From an uncultured Comamonas sp. (GTDB taxonomy: Bacteria; Pseudomonadota; Gammaproteobacteria; Burkholderiales; Burkholderiaceae_C): DNA of 37,580 bases. A program made the translations under genes and the position numbers. Below are positions 24,499 to 33,331 of this stretch, one piece after another. Each line of letters starts with the position of its first letter. Within the stretch, counting starts at the first letter, position 1. A model generated the notes under the pieces. That model was given only the letters and a program-made list of their open reading frames with translations, searched no databases and was not told the DNA's origin. Location of the stretch: positions 1-37,580 of the forward strand of contig CABIIJ010000039.1 in assembly GCA_902175065.1 (NCBI GenBank). Direction: 5' to 3'.

Positions 24499-26106
24499 TC
24501 ACTCCCACTCGATCGTCGCCGGCGGCTTGGTCGAGACGTCGTAGGTCACACGATTGATGCCCCGAACCTCGTTGATGACCCTGGCGGCGACTTTCTTCAA
24601 CAGCGGATAAGGAAGTTCCGCAGAATCCGCCGTCATGAAGTCGGTGGTCTGCACGGCCCGCAAGGCAATCACATAGTCGTAGGTACGGCCATCGCCCATC
24701 ACGCCCACGCTCTTGACGGGCAGGAACACCGCAAAAGCCTGGCTGGTCAAGTCATACCAGTTCTTGCCGGTCGCCTTGTCCACATGACTGCGCAGTTCTT
24801 CAATGAAGATGGCGTCGGCGCGGCGCAACAGGTCGGCATATTCCTTCTTCACCTCGCCCAGGATACGTACCCCCAGGCCGGGGCCGGGGAAGGGGTGGCG
24901 ATAAACCATTTCGCGCTGCAGGCCCAGGGCCACACCCAGTTCGCGCACCTCGTCCTTGAACAAGTCACGCAATGGCTCCAGCAGTTTCAGCCCCAATTGC
25001 TCGGGCAGGCCGCCAACGTTGTGGTGGCTTTTGATGGTGACGGCTTTCTTGCCACCGGATTCGATGACGTCCGGGTAGATGGTGCCTTGCGCAAGAAAAG
25101 TAGCCCCCTTGTGGCCCTGGCCGCTGGCCTTCAGTTTGGCCGCTTCTGCCTTGAATACGTCGACGAACAGGCCACCGATGATTTTGCGCTTGGCCTCGGG
25201 TTCGCAGACACCGGCCAGTTTGCCCAGAAACAGGTCGCTGGCATCGACGCGCACCACCTTGGCGTGCAGCTTGCCCTCGAACATGTCCATGACCATGTCA
25301 CCTTCATTGAGGCGCAGCAGACCGTGATCGACAAACACGCAGGTGAGCTGATCTCCGATGGCACGATGAATCAGCGCAGCCGCCACGCTGGAATCAACCC
25401 CGCCGGACAGGCCCAGGATGACTTCCTCATCACCGACTTGTTCACGGATTTTCTGCACCGCTTCATCAATGTAGTTACCCATCACCCAATCAGCATTGGC
25501 CGCACAAATCTCATGCACAAAGCGGTTGAGCATGGCGGCCCCCTGCACGGTGTGCGTGACTTCCGGGTGGAATTGCACGGCATAGTAGCGGCGTGATTCG
25601 TCGGCCATGCCGGCAATCGGGCAAGAGGGTGTCGAGGCCATGACCTTGAACCCCGGGGGCAGCTCGGTCACCTTGTCGCCATGGCTCATCCATACCTTGA
25701 GCATTCCATGGCCTTCTTCCGTGGTGAAGTCGGCAATGTCCTTCAGCAAGGCCGTGTGGCCATGGGCACGCACCTCGGCATAGCCAAACTCACGGCTGTT
25801 GCTGCCTTGCACCTTCCCGCCAAGCTGGTTGGCCATGGTCTGCATACCGTAGCAAATGCCCAGGACGGGCAGGCCCAGCTCAAATACGGCATCCGGCGCT
25901 TTGTCGTCCACTTCGTACACGCTGGCATGGCTGCCGGAAAGGATGATGCCTTTCAAACGGCCATCGGCAGCAAACTGACGCACCCAGTCGCTGCCAACAT
26001 CGCAGGGATGAACTTCGCAGTACACATGCGCTTCACGGACACGGCGGGCAATGAGCTGGGTGACCTGAGAGCCAAAGTCCAAAATCAGAATTTTGTCGTG
26101 TTGCAT
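24499..26106 (-). CDS. guaA: GMP synthase (glutamine-hydrolysing)
   Basis: Aminates XMP to GMP with ATP and glutamine. The 535-residue protein has an N-terminal class I amidotransferase with nucleophile C85 (GICYGMQ) and H180/E182 (QFHPEVTH). It is followed by the ATP-pyrophosphatase P-loop SGGVDSS (234-240) and a C-terminal dimerisation domain ending PPATIEWE. The ATG at 26106 is preferred over an in-frame TTG at 26115. It is downstream of guaB in the same direction but separated by 248 bp containing a repeat element. Its 3' end is the island attachment site and remains intact. Confidence 0.97.
   Translation of the reverse strand: MQHDKILILDFGSQVTQLIARRVREAHVYCEVHPCDVGSDWVRQFAADGRLKGIILSGSHASVYEVDDKAPDAVFELGLPVLGICYGMQTMANQLGGKVQGSNSREFGYAEVRAHGHTALLKDIADFTTEEGHGMLKVWMSHGDKVTELPPGFKVMASTPSCPIAGMADESRRYYAVQFHPEVTHTVQGAAMLNRFVHEICAANADWVMGNYIDEAVQKIREQVGDEEVILGLSGGVDSSVAAALIHRAIGDQLTCVFVDHGLLRLNEGDMVMDMFEGKLHAKVVRVDASDLFLGKLAGVCEPEAKRKIIGGLFVDVFKAEAAKLKASGQGHKGATFLAQGTIYPDVIESGGKKAVTIKSHHNVGGLPEQLGLKLLEPLRDLFKDEVRELGVALGLQREMVYRHPFPGPGLGVRILGEVKKEYADLLRRADAIFIEELRSHVDKATGKNWYDLTSQAFAVFLPVKSVGVMGDGRTYDYVIALRAVQTTDFMTADSAELPYPLLKKVAARVINEVRGINRVTYDVSTKPPATIEWE
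24502..24516 (+). other. Attachment site at the guaA 3' end
   Basis: Copy of the 15-bp repeat at 14802-14816 (12 identical bases, one mismatch, two identical). It encodes the C terminus of GuaA, so insertion here restores an intact gene. The 3' end of guaA is a known insertion hot spot for islands with tyrosine recombinases. Confidence 0.75.
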
Positions 26107-26131
26107 AACAATCAATCATTAGAAGAATAGC

Positions 26132-26167
26132 AATGGCCCGTTGTCCAACAACGGGCAACGGGCCATT
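26132..26167. promoter_or_regulatory. 12-bp inverted repeat in the guaA leader
   Basis: AATGGCCCGTTG (26132-26143) pairs with CAACGGGCCATT (26156-26167). An alternative hairpin uses GCCCGTTGT with ACAACGGGC inside the same stretch. It lies 26 bp upstream of the guaA start, so it may affect guaA mRNA. There is no T run, so it is not a classic terminator. Confidence 0.55.
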
Positions 26168-26189
26168 TGATTAAAAAGTCCAATCCGGC

Positions 26190-26358
26190 TTAAGGATGCT
26201 CTGCACAAATCGCTGCGCCGCCCGCATCTGCGGCCTCAGGCGGTCTGCGGCGTTGCAAATCCTCGCGATAGCTACGGCTATCCCTGCGGTTTGCGCCTTG
26301 CAGCCCATCCCGATCCGCAGCGCAGGCTTACCGCTCGATTCGTGCAGAGCATCCTTAA
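26190..26358. mobile_element. 169-bp MITE-like element with 23-bp terminal inverted repeats
   Basis: Ends 26190-26212 and 26336-26358 are inverted copies (22 of 23 identical), beginning TTAAGGATGCTCTGCAC. The interior is GC-rich with a small hairpin (GATAGC-tacg-GGCTATC region near 26270). It codes for nothing credible. It lies between guaB and guaA, and its right end supplies the TAA stop of guaB. No clear target-site duplication was seen. Confidence 0.7.
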
Positions 26359-27830
26359 TCGGCACGGTAATTGGGGGCTTCCTTGGTGATCTGCACGTCG
26401 TGCACGTGGGATTCGCGGATACCGGCTGCAGTGATTTCGACAAACTCGGCCTTGTCGTTCATTTCCACAATGGACTTGCAACCGCAGTAACCCATCGCCG
26501 CACGCACGCCACCGGCCATTTGGTAAACGATGGACACCATCGAGCCTTTGTAGGGGACGCGCCCCTCGATACCCTCGGGCACCAACTTGTCGGCATTGGG
26601 ATTGCCCGTGGTCGACTCCTGGAAGTAGCGGTCAGCCGAACCCTGCTGCATGGCGCCAATCGACCCCATGCCACGGTAGCTCTTGTAGCTGCGGCCCTGG
26701 TACAGGATGACTTCGCCCGGTGCTTCTTCCGTACCGGCAAACATCCCCCCCATCATGATGGCGGAAGCGCCTGCGGCCAAGGCTTTGGCAATATCGCCCG
26801 AGAAGCGGATGCCACCGTCGGCAATCAACGGCACCCCCGTGCCTTTGAGTGCCTGGGCCACATTGGAAATGGCCATGATCTGGGGCACGCCCACCCCCGC
26901 AACAATGCGGGTGGTGCAAATGGAGCCAGGGCCAATCCCGACCTTGACGGCATCAGCACCTGCTTCCACCAAGGCCAACGCTGCCGCACCAGTGGCGATA
27001 TTGCCGCCGATGACTTGCACTTGCGGGTAGTTTTGCTTGACCCAGCGCACGCGGTCGAGCACGCCCTTGCTGTGGCCATGGGCGGTATCGACAACGAGTG
27101 CATCCACACCGGCCTTGACCAGAAGATCCACACGCTCTTCCGTGCCTGCTCCGACACCGACCGCTGCTGCCACGCGCAAACGCCCCGCGTTGTCGCGGGC
27201 GGCGTTCGGGAAAATCGTTTGCTTGTTGATGTCCTTGACGGTGATCAGGCCCTTGAGTTCAAAGGCGTCGTTGACCACCAGCAGGCGTTCGAGCTTGTGT
27301 TTGTTGAGCAGTGCTTTGGCTTCTGCCGGGCTCGTGCCGTCTTTTTCGTTGACGGTGATGAGCTTTTCGCGCGGCGTCATGATTTGCTGCACCTTGACGT
27401 CGTAGCGTGTTTCAAAGCGCACGTCACGGCTGGTGACGATACCCACGACCTTGCCACCATCGCATACGGGGAAGCCGGAGATCCCCAGCTCTTCGGACAA
27501 CTGCAACACCTGCAGCACCGTGTGCGCAGGGGTGATAACCACCGGGTCATGCACCACGCCGGATTCGTGGCGCTTGACTTTCGATACTTCGGCAGCCTGC
27601 TCCTGCGCCGTCATGTTCTTGTGAATCACCCCGATGCCGCCTTCCTGGGCAATGGCGATCGCCAGGCGGGCCTCCGTGACGGTATCCATGGCAGCGGACA
27701 CCAGGGGCAGGTTCAAGGTGATGTCGCGGGTAAACTGGGTAGCAAGGGAGACGTCCTTGGGCAGGACTTCGGAGTAGGCGGGAACGAGCAGGACGTCGTC
27801 AAAAGTCAGTGCTTTTCCAAGAAGGCGCAT
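26355..27830 (-). CDS. guaB: inosine-5'-monophosphate dehydrogenase
   Basis: Oxidises IMP to XMP with NAD, the committed step to guanine nucleotides. 491 residues, full length. The N terminus [20 protein letters not shown] is typical. Tandem CBS domains lie at about residues 95-205. The catalytic Cys is in [15 protein letters not shown] (around 305-310), and YRGMGS with the later flap segment is present. The frame is open upstream of 27830 but the conserved start is clear. It precedes guaA with a repeat element in between. Confidence 0.97.
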   Translation of the reverse strand: MRLLGKALTFDDVLLVPAYSEVLPKDVSLATQFTRDITLNLPLVSAAMDTVTEARLAIAIAQEGGIGVIHKNMTAQEQAAEVSKVKRHESGVVHDPVVITPAHTVLQVLQLSEELGISGFPVCDGGKVVGIVTSRDVRFETRYDVKVQQIMTPREKLITVNEKDGTSPAEAKALLNKHKLERLLVVNDAFELKGLITVKDINKQTIFPNAARDNAGRLRVAAAVGVGAGTEERVDLLVKAGVDALVVDTAHGHSKGVLDRVRWVKQNYPQVQVIGGNIATGAAALALVEAGADAVKVGIGPGSICTTRIVAGVGVPQIMAISNVAQALKGTGVPLIADGGIRFSGDIAKALAAGASAIMMGGMFAGTEEAPGEVILYQGRSYKSYRGMGSIGAMQQGSADRYFQESTTGNPNADKLVPEGIEGRVPYKGSMVSIVYQMAGGVRAAMGYCGCKSIVEMNDKAEFVEITAAGIRESHVHDVQITKEAPNYRAD

Positions 27831-27934
27831 AGGGTTGGCTCCAAAAGGCAAATTGTAGCCGTGGGTTTTTACCGTTGCACGGAAGAAACAAAAAACCATT
27901 ACCAGCACAACCATCCCCCGCTACACTGGATGGC

Positions 27935-28465
27935 ATGGAAATGCGTGCCTCTTTCGTCCTGTTTGCTTACCTGACCTGCTTCACCGCCACCAGTGCCTTT
28001 GCGCAGTGGCAATGGATCGACGAATATGGTCGTAATACCTACAGCGACCGCCCGCCGCCGACACATATTCCCGAAAAAAACATTCTGAAAGCGCCTGCAT
28101 GGGCCCACACCGTTTCCCCAGCCACTTTGCCAAAGGCTGACATCCCTGCAGAGCCTGTCGTAACGCCGCCGCCTGCATCCAACGAAGTGACGCCCCAGGA
28201 CCTGCAGCAGCAGAAACAAGAAGCGGCCCGCCAAGCCGCCGAAGAGAAACAGAGAAAAGAAGCACAGGCAAAACTTCTGCAACAGCGCCAGGAAAACTGC
28301 AACCGTGCCCAAGCCGCCCTGCGTACCTTGCAAGCAGATGTGCCGCTGGCCCAAATTGGCCCCGATGGTCAGCGCACGACCATGAGCGACCTGCAGCGCC
28401 AACAGGACATCCGCCGCGTGCAGGAAGTCATGGCCCGCGATTGCGGCCCGTTGCCCAAAGACTGA
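27935..28465 (+). CDS. DUF4124 domain-containing exported protein
   Basis: A 176-residue protein with a signal peptide (MEMRASFVLFAYLTCFTATSAFA). The DUF4124 signature WQWIDEYGRNTYSDRPPP follows directly, then a Pro-rich linker and a Gln/Lys/Glu-rich coiled coil (about residues 88-130). The function of the family is unknown; it is probably a periplasmic structural or envelope protein. TACACT at 27922-27927, with TTACCA 17 bp upstream, could be its promoter, which would leave a very short leader. A second ATG at 27941 is possible. Its stop directly abuts the stop of rnfH. Confidence 0.85.
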   Translation: MEMRASFVLFAYLTCFTATSAFAQWQWIDEYGRNTYSDRPPPTHIPEKNILKAPAWAHTVSPATLPKADIPAEPVVTPPPASNEVTPQDLQQQKQEAARQAAEEKQRKEAQAKLLQQRQENCNRAQAALRTLQADVPLAQIGPDGQRTTMSDLQRQQDIRRVQEVMARDCGPLPKD

Positions 28466-28780
28466 TCAGTAACCCGCTTTGCTATGGGGCCGCCGAGCCG
28501 CAAACAGACCCGCTCCCCGTGCACCTTGCTGAATGAAGCGCTCACGCCGCGCAACTTTGGGATCGACGGTCAGGGGACGGTATAGCTCCACCCTGTCCCC
28601 ATCCTGCAAGAACGTGTTGGCAGCACAAACACGCCCCCAGATACCGCACACTTCGGTTGCTGGCCAGCCCGCTATCCGAACAGCATCCGCCACGGTGGCC
28701 GGCAAGGGCAATGCCAGCGCCAGCTCCTCCACCTGACCGGCCTGAACCGAGCGCCAGAGCAATACCTGCGCATCAGCCAT
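28466..28780 (-). CDS. rnfH: RnfH family ubiquitin-like protein
   Basis: A 104-residue beta-grasp protein of the RnfH (UPF0125) family, found next to ratA and smpB in many proteobacteria. Seen here: VEELALALPLPATVADAVRIAGW, then GIWGRVCAANTFLQDGDRVELYRPLTVDPKVARRERF, the family signature. Its exact role is unknown. Its start overlaps the ratA stop by 8 bp, so the two are coupled. The ATG at 28780 replaces a longer upstream frame. Confidence 0.9.
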   Translation of the reverse strand: MADAQVLLWRSVQAGQVEELALALPLPATVADAVRIAGWPATEVCGIWGRVCAANTFLQDGDRVELYRPLTVDPKVARRERFIQQGARGAGLFAARRPHSKAGY

Positions 28781-29213
28781 AAACTTTTTCTGCCCGCTGG
28801 ATAAAGGCGTCGACCATGCTGTTGGCGATACGATCAAAAATCGGCCCGATCAGCGCCGCCAAGGCAGCGCTATCGAAACCGTACACCAACTGCAGCTCAA
28901 CCTTGCACGCCCGTTGTTGACCATCCCCGACAGGGAGGAACCGCCAATTGCCTTCCAGCCGTGAAAACGGCCCCTTCACCAGGCGCATACTGATCTTGCT
29001 GTGTCCGTCATACTGGTTGCGTGTGACAAAGGCCTTGCGCAAACCCGCCATGGACATGCCGACCTCGGCCGTCATGCCATGCTCGCTTTCCTCCAGAACC
29101 TGGCTGTGCGAGCACCAGGGCAAAAACTCCGGGTAGTGCGCAACATCGCGCACCAGCGCAAACATTTCCTCGGGGCTGTACCAGATCAGTACCGATTTAT
29201 TGACAGATTTCAT
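28773..29213 (-). CDS. ratA: RatA / Coq10-like START domain protein
   Basis: A 146-residue SRPBCC/START-fold protein. In E. coli RatA is described as a ribosome-associated toxin; homologues (Coq10) bind ubiquinone. Features: VLIWYSPEEMFALVRDVAHYPEFLPWC near the N terminus, the helix LAALIGPIFDRIANSMVDAFIQRAEKVYG at the end. Which role applies here cannot be told; there is no separate antitoxin. Divergent from smpB, with 141 bp between. Confidence 0.9.
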   Translation of the reverse strand: MKSVNKSVLIWYSPEEMFALVRDVAHYPEFLPWCSHSQVLEESEHGMTAEVGMSMAGLRKAFVTRNQYDGHSKISMRLVKGPFSRLEGNWRFLPVGDGQQRACKVELQLVYGFDSAALAALIGPIFDRIANSMVDAFIQRAEKVYG

Positions 29214-29354
29214 GGGCAGACGGAGTCAAGACCTTTTTGTCATACAAAGGCTTTCCTCCCTTGGGGAGGGCTGGAGAAACTTAGAATTGCAAGCTTGGCG
29301 AAAGCGTGATTGTAGAAAGCCCCCGAGACCTGCAGCGCTTTCGCTGGAAAGACC

Positions 29355-29828
29355 ATGGCAAAGAAATCCAACTCCCCCTCCCGAATTGCCGAAAACAAAA
29401 AAGCGGCTTTCAACTACTTTTTCGAAGAACGGTACGAAACCGGCGTTGTCTTGCACGGCTGGGAAGTCAAGGCCGTACGCAGCGGCAAAGTCCAGCTGAC
29501 CGATGGTTACGTCGTGATAAAAAACGGCGAGTTGTTTTTAATCGGCTGCCTGATCCAGCCGCTGAAAACCGCCTCCACCCATGTCAGCCCGGATGCGGCC
29601 CGCACCAAGAAGCTGCTCATGCACAAGGCTGAAATCCGGCGTTTGATCGGCAAGGTAGAGCAAAAGGGGTACACCCTCGTCCCGCTGAACCTGCATTGGA
29701 AGGACGGCCTGGTGAAATGCGAAATTGCCCTGGCCAAAGGCAAGGCCGAACACGACAAGCGTGACACCATCAAAGAACGCGAGGGCAAACGCGAGGTTGA
29801 ACGCGCCATGAAGTCCCGACACCGCTAA
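29355..29828 (+). CDS. smpB: SsrA-binding protein SmpB
   Basis: Binds tmRNA and delivers it to stalled ribosomes in trans-translation. The 157 residues include the conserved [34 protein letters not shown] and the basic tail [20 protein letters not shown] that enters the decoding centre. GGAAAG precedes the ATG at 29355. The tmRNA gene (ssrA) is not in this window. Confidence 0.97.
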   Translation: MAKKSNSPSRIAENKKAAFNYFFEERYETGVVLHGWEVKAVRSGKVQLTDGYVVIKNGELFLIGCLIQPLKTASTHVSPDAARTKKLLMHKAEIRRLIGKVEQKGYTLVPLNLHWKDGLVKCEIALAKGKAEHDKRDTIKEREGKREVERAMKSRHR

Positions 29829-29959
29829 TACGTGCATAAGGCGTGCCATCACCTGCTTTTCCAGGGGTTTGCATTGGGCCTTTCAAGCCTGAGGCCCCTA
29901 GGAAAATCAAGGCGGACTGCTACACTCGATGCCATCCTTGTCGCTCAACTTCGCAACCT

Positions 29960-30736
29960 GTGACCACCCCCGTCCCCACTGCTTCACTGGCCTCCTGCAT
30001 CGACCGTCTGCAGCTAGGTGAAGCCCTGGCCTTGCTAGGGCGGGATGCCTGCGGGCAATTGCCCGATGCCCAGGACAATCCCGTGGCCTACTTTCAGGCA
30101 GTGGTCGATGGCCTGTGCAACGTCTCATTGCGTGACCCACTGACTGGCACGGCCAACCGGCGCCAATTGATGACCGTTCTGGAAGGCGAACTTGACCGCG
30201 TGGCCCGCTCTGGCGATGCCGCCTTGCTCCTCATGGTGGACATTGATCACTTCAAGACCGTCAATGACACCTACGGCCATAACGTCGGCGATCTGGCCTT
30301 GCAGCATGTTGCCCAACTGCTCCAGGAGTGTGTGCGCCCAATGGATACCCTGGCCCGCTACGGTGGCGAAGAATTCGCCATCGTTCTGCCCGCCTGCCAG
30401 CCGGCGTATGGCAAGAATGTTGCCGACCGCATCCGCCAGATCGTGGCCAGCCAGCCGTTTTATGCGAGTCCGGGTCAGGCCCTGCCGCTGACCGTCAGCA
30501 TCGGCGGGGCCTATGCGCTGCAGTGGATCCGCAGCACCAATGAACTATGGATAGAACGCGCCGACCAGCAACTCTACCAAGCCAAAAATCTAGGACGTAA
30601 CCGCGTGTGTATTGAACCGCAACCAGACAGCACCGTCACCGCCGAAGAAAAAGACCTGCTCTTTAGCGGCCTGATCATGCCAACAAGTGCCGCTGCCGAG
30701 TCCGCCTCCAGCCTGTCTCCAGGTAACGTCCAGTGA
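29960..30736 (+). CDS. GGDEF-domain diguanylate cyclase
   Basis: Predicted to make cyclic-di-GMP from two GTP. With a GTG start at 29960 it has 258 residues: a short N-terminal helical region and one GGDEF domain (RDPLTGTANRRQL, then MVDIDHFKTVNDTYGH, active site GGEEF at 135-139). RPMD at 126-129 is a complete inhibitory I-site (RxxD five residues before GGEEF), so product inhibition is likely. No membrane segment is seen, so it is probably cytosolic. TACACT at 29921 may be a -10 box, arguing against the longer frame from a GTG at 29843. The start is uncertain. Confidence 0.85.
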   Translation: MTTPVPTASLASCIDRLQLGEALALLGRDACGQLPDAQDNPVAYFQAVVDGLCNVSLRDPLTGTANRRQLMTVLEGELDRVARSGDAALLLMVDIDHFKTVNDTYGHNVGDLALQHVAQLLQECVRPMDTLARYGGEEFAIVLPACQPAYGKNVADRIRQIVASQPFYASPGQALPLTVSIGGAYALQWIRSTNELWIERADQQLYQAKNLGRNRVCIEPQPDSTVTAEEKDLLFSGLIMPTSAAAESASSLSPGNVQ

Positions 30737-30749
30737 AAGCGATAACCCA

Positions 30750-31595
30750 ATGAGTGACGTTGCATCCCCTCCCAACCATATGCCTGCGAGCACCGTGACC
30801 ATCAAGCGTCCCAGCGCCCACCCGAACATCATTGCCGTGACCAGCGGCAAGGGCGGCGTTGGCAAGACTTTCGTTTCGGCGAATTTGGCCGCTGCATTGA
30901 CCCGCCAGGGATTGCGTGTGCTCGTTCTGGATGCCGACCTGGGACTGGCCAACCTGGACGTTGTGCTGAACCTCTATCCCAAAATCACCCTGCACGACGT
31001 GTTTACAGGGCGAGCCGCCCTGCAGGAAGCCGTGGTCACGGCCCCTGGCGGTTTTCACGCACTGTTGGCAGGCTCCGGCATGGTCGAGTACTCGCGCCTG
31101 ACGCCCGAGGTGCGCAACCAGCTCATCCACACCATCGACACTCTGGCCCCCCACTATGACGTGGTGCTGCTCGATACGGGGGCCGGCATCTCCGATGTGG
31201 TGCTCTTCTCTCTTTCGCTGGCCACGGAAATTCTGGTGGTTGCAACGCCAGAGCCAACCTCGCTGACCGATGCCTATGCCGCCATGAAAGTTCTGGCCAC
31301 ACAGCAAAAGCGCCACAACATGCGCCTGGTGATCAACCAGGCTGCCCGTCCTGGCGATGGACGGGCCATCACCGGGCAACTGCAACAGGTGCTCAACCGC
31401 TTTGTCAGTACCGAATCGGGCCTGCCCATGCGCCTGATCCATATGGGGGACATTCCGGCCGATCCGGCGGTACGTGACGCCGTGATGCGCCGCCAGTTGC
31501 TGCTGCAAGCCAGCCCCGGCTGCCCCGCCGCCCTGGCCATTGCCCAATTGGCAACACGCGTGAAATCAACGCTGGCCAAACGCGAAGCGGTTTAA
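30750..31595 (+). CDS. MinD/ParA-type ATPase, FlhG-like
   Basis: A 281-residue P-loop ATPase with the deviant Walker A ([10 protein letters not shown], about residues 31-40), [16 protein letters not shown] and [14 protein letters not shown] (Walker B region). The sequence around the Walker A and the C-terminal basic part resemble FlhG/YlxH more than MinD. There is no amphipathic MinD membrane helix at the C terminus, which ends in [13 protein letters not shown]. It starts 13 bp after the cyclase gene, so the two may be one transcription unit. No flagellar genes are nearby; flagellar placement or another polar role is only inferred. Confidence 0.85.
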   Translation: MSDVASPPNHMPASTVTIKRPSAHPNIIAVTSGKGGVGKTFVSANLAAALTRQGLRVLVLDADLGLANLDVVLNLYPKITLHDVFTGRAALQEAVVTAPGGFHALLAGSGMVEYSRLTPEVRNQLIHTIDTLAPHYDVVLLDTGAGISDVVLFSLSLATEILVVATPEPTSLTDAYAAMKVLATQQKRHNMRLVINQAARPGDGRAITGQLQQVLNRFVSTESGLPMRLIHMGDIPADPAVRDAVMRRQLLLQASPGCPAALAIAQLATRVKSTLAKREAV

Positions 31596-31606
31596 TCCCC
31601 CGCCCC

Positions 31607-33295
31607 ATGTCTGCCCCATACTGCGGGCGGTTCGCCCCTTCCCCCACAGGCCCCCTGCACGCAGGTTCCATCACTGCAGCACTGGCCAGTTGGCTGGATG
31701 CCCGCGCTCACCACGGGCGCTGGCTGGTGCGTATTGAAGACATTGACCCGGCACGCTGCGCTCGCGGAGCCGATCGTTTCATTCTCCAACAGTTGGCCCA
31801 ACTGGGCCTGCATCCTGATGCGCCCCCCGTCTGGCAATCCCAGCGACATGCGCTGTACGAACAGGCATTCGCCGCGTTGCTCGGTCACGGCTGGATCTAC
31901 CCCTGCGGCTGCACACGCAAGGACCTGGAACAGGCGTGGCAAACCCAGGGCCGCGCCCACCGGCGCCACCAAGAGCGCCCCTACCCCGGCACCTGCCGTG
32001 GCGGCTTGCACGGAAAACCGCCGCGCAGTTGGCGTTTTCATCTGGAAAAATTCATCAACAGCTGGCCGTCAATCCAGATACAGACTACACAAAAAGCTCC
32101 TTTTTTATTGGATGCAGACGGACTTTTGCACTGGCATGACCGCCGCCAAGGCTGGCAAACCCAACGCCCTGCCGAAGTGAGCGGCGATTTCGTCGTGCGC
32201 CGGGCCGACGGACTCTGGGCCTACCAGTTGGCCGTCGTGGTCGACGACGCCGACCAGGGCGTCACCCAGGTCGTGCGCGGGGCCGACCTGAGCGACAATA
32301 CGCCGCGCCAACTCCTGCTGCAAAGCGCCCTGGGCTACCCCACCCCCGGCTATCTGCACACCCCCCTGGTCACCATGGCCAATGGCGAGAAGCTTTCCAA
32401 GCAACACGGCGCACCGGCGGCCGATACCGGCAACGCCATGGCAACATTGCTGGCAGCAGCCCGTTTCCTGGGGTTGCCCCCACCCCCTGGAGATTTATCG
32501 CAGCTATGCCCAGGCTACGCCCTCAATCATTGGGTCAATGCCTGGCGCTCTACATACAATCGCCAAGTGACTGAAAACCAATTTCCCCCTTCCCCTGCCA
32601 CGCCCGGTGCGGCCCCGGCCCATGTGGCGCATCCTCAGACCATCCGCAGCTTCGTGCGCCGCACTGGGCGCGTGACCACCGGCCAGGCCAAGGCATTTGC
32701 CGAGCTGGGCGCAGCGTTCGTCCTGCCCTACCAGGCAGCCCCCCTGGATGCAGCCGCCGCCTTTGGCCGCACCGCCCCCTTGATTCTGGAAATCGGCTTT
32801 GGCATGGGCGAGGCGACTGCCCACATTGCCCAGGTGCGCCCGAACGACAACTTCCTGTGCTGCGAGGTGCACGAGCCTGGCGTGGGCGCCTTGCTCAAGC
32901 GCATCGGTGAGCAGGGCATCGGCAATATCCGCATCCTGCAGCACGATGCCGTCGAGGTCATTGAACAGATGCTGCCGCCCGCCAGCCTGGACGGCATCCA
33001 CGTCTTTTTCCCCGACCCATGGCACAAGAAGAAACATAACAAACGCCGCTTGATTCAGACGCCTTTTTTGGCCAAACTGGCGTCCCGCTTAGCCCAGGGC
33101 GGCTACATTCACTGCGCGACCGACTGGCAGCCGTATGCCGAACAAATGCTGGAAGTGCTCAGTGCCGAGCCCCAACTGACCAACAGCGCCGACGGATTTG
33201 CGCCCCGCCCCCACTACCGACCCACGACAAAATTTGAAAAGCGTGGTCTGCGGCTGGGTCACGGGGTCTGGGATTTGGTGTTCCGCAAACGCTAG
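31607..33295 (+). CDS. GluQ - TrmB in one reading frame (glutamyl-Q tRNA(Asp) synthetase / tRNA m7G46 methyltransferase)
   Basis: A 562-codon frame joins two enzymes. Residues 1-320 are GluQ, which attaches glutamate to queuosine of tRNA(Asp): HIGH-type PLHAG (16-20), zinc ligands C100, C102 and C130, and KLSKQ (262-266). Residues 321-562 are TrmB, which makes 7-methylguanosine at position 46: [14 protein letters not shown] motif [26 protein letters not shown], and [16 protein letters not shown] at 32567 (residue 321, GTG-ACT-GAA) is where trmB normally starts, and no stop codon separates the two. Either a true fusion or trmB re-initiates at the GTG. It begins 11 bp after the ATPase gene. Confidence 0.85.
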   Translation: MSAPYCGRFAPSPTGPLHAGSITAALASWLDARAHHGRWLVRIEDIDPARCARGADRFILQQLAQLGLHPDAPPVWQSQRHALYEQAFAALLGHGWIYPCGCTRKDLEQAWQTQGRAHRRHQERPYPGTCRGGLHGKPPRSWRFHLEKFINSWPSIQIQTTQKAPFLLDADGLLHWHDRRQGWQTQRPAEVSGDFVVRRADGLWAYQLAVVVDDADQGVTQVVRGADLSDNTPRQLLLQSALGYPTPGYLHTPLVTMANGEKLSKQHGAPAADTGNAMATLLAAARFLGLPPPPGDLSQLCPGYALNHWVNAWRSTYNRQVTENQFPPSPATPGAAPAHVAHPQTIRSFVRRTGRVTTGQAKAFAELGAAFVLPYQAAPLDAAAAFGRTAPLILEIGFGMGEATAHIAQVRPNDNFLCCEVHEPGVGALLKRIGEQGIGNIRILQHDAVEVIEQMLPPASLDGIHVFFPDPWHKKKHNKRRLIQTPFLAKLASRLAQGGYIHCATDWQPYAEQMLEVLSAEPQLTNSADGFAPRPHYRPTTKFEKRGLRLGHGVWDLVFRKR

Positions 33296-33331
33296 CCCCT
33301 TCACGAAGACACCAGCGAAAGCATTCTTGCC

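Noticed and set aside
26196-27974. A 592-codon plus-strand frame opposite guaB
   Set aside because: Begins in the non-coding repeat element and then runs antisense to guaB; no protein-like motifs.
29843-29959. Longer N terminus of the first diguanylate cyclase from a GTG at 29843
   Set aside because: The added residues (Pro/Cys/Arg-rich) do not look coding, and a TACACT promoter-like box at 29921 lies inside them.
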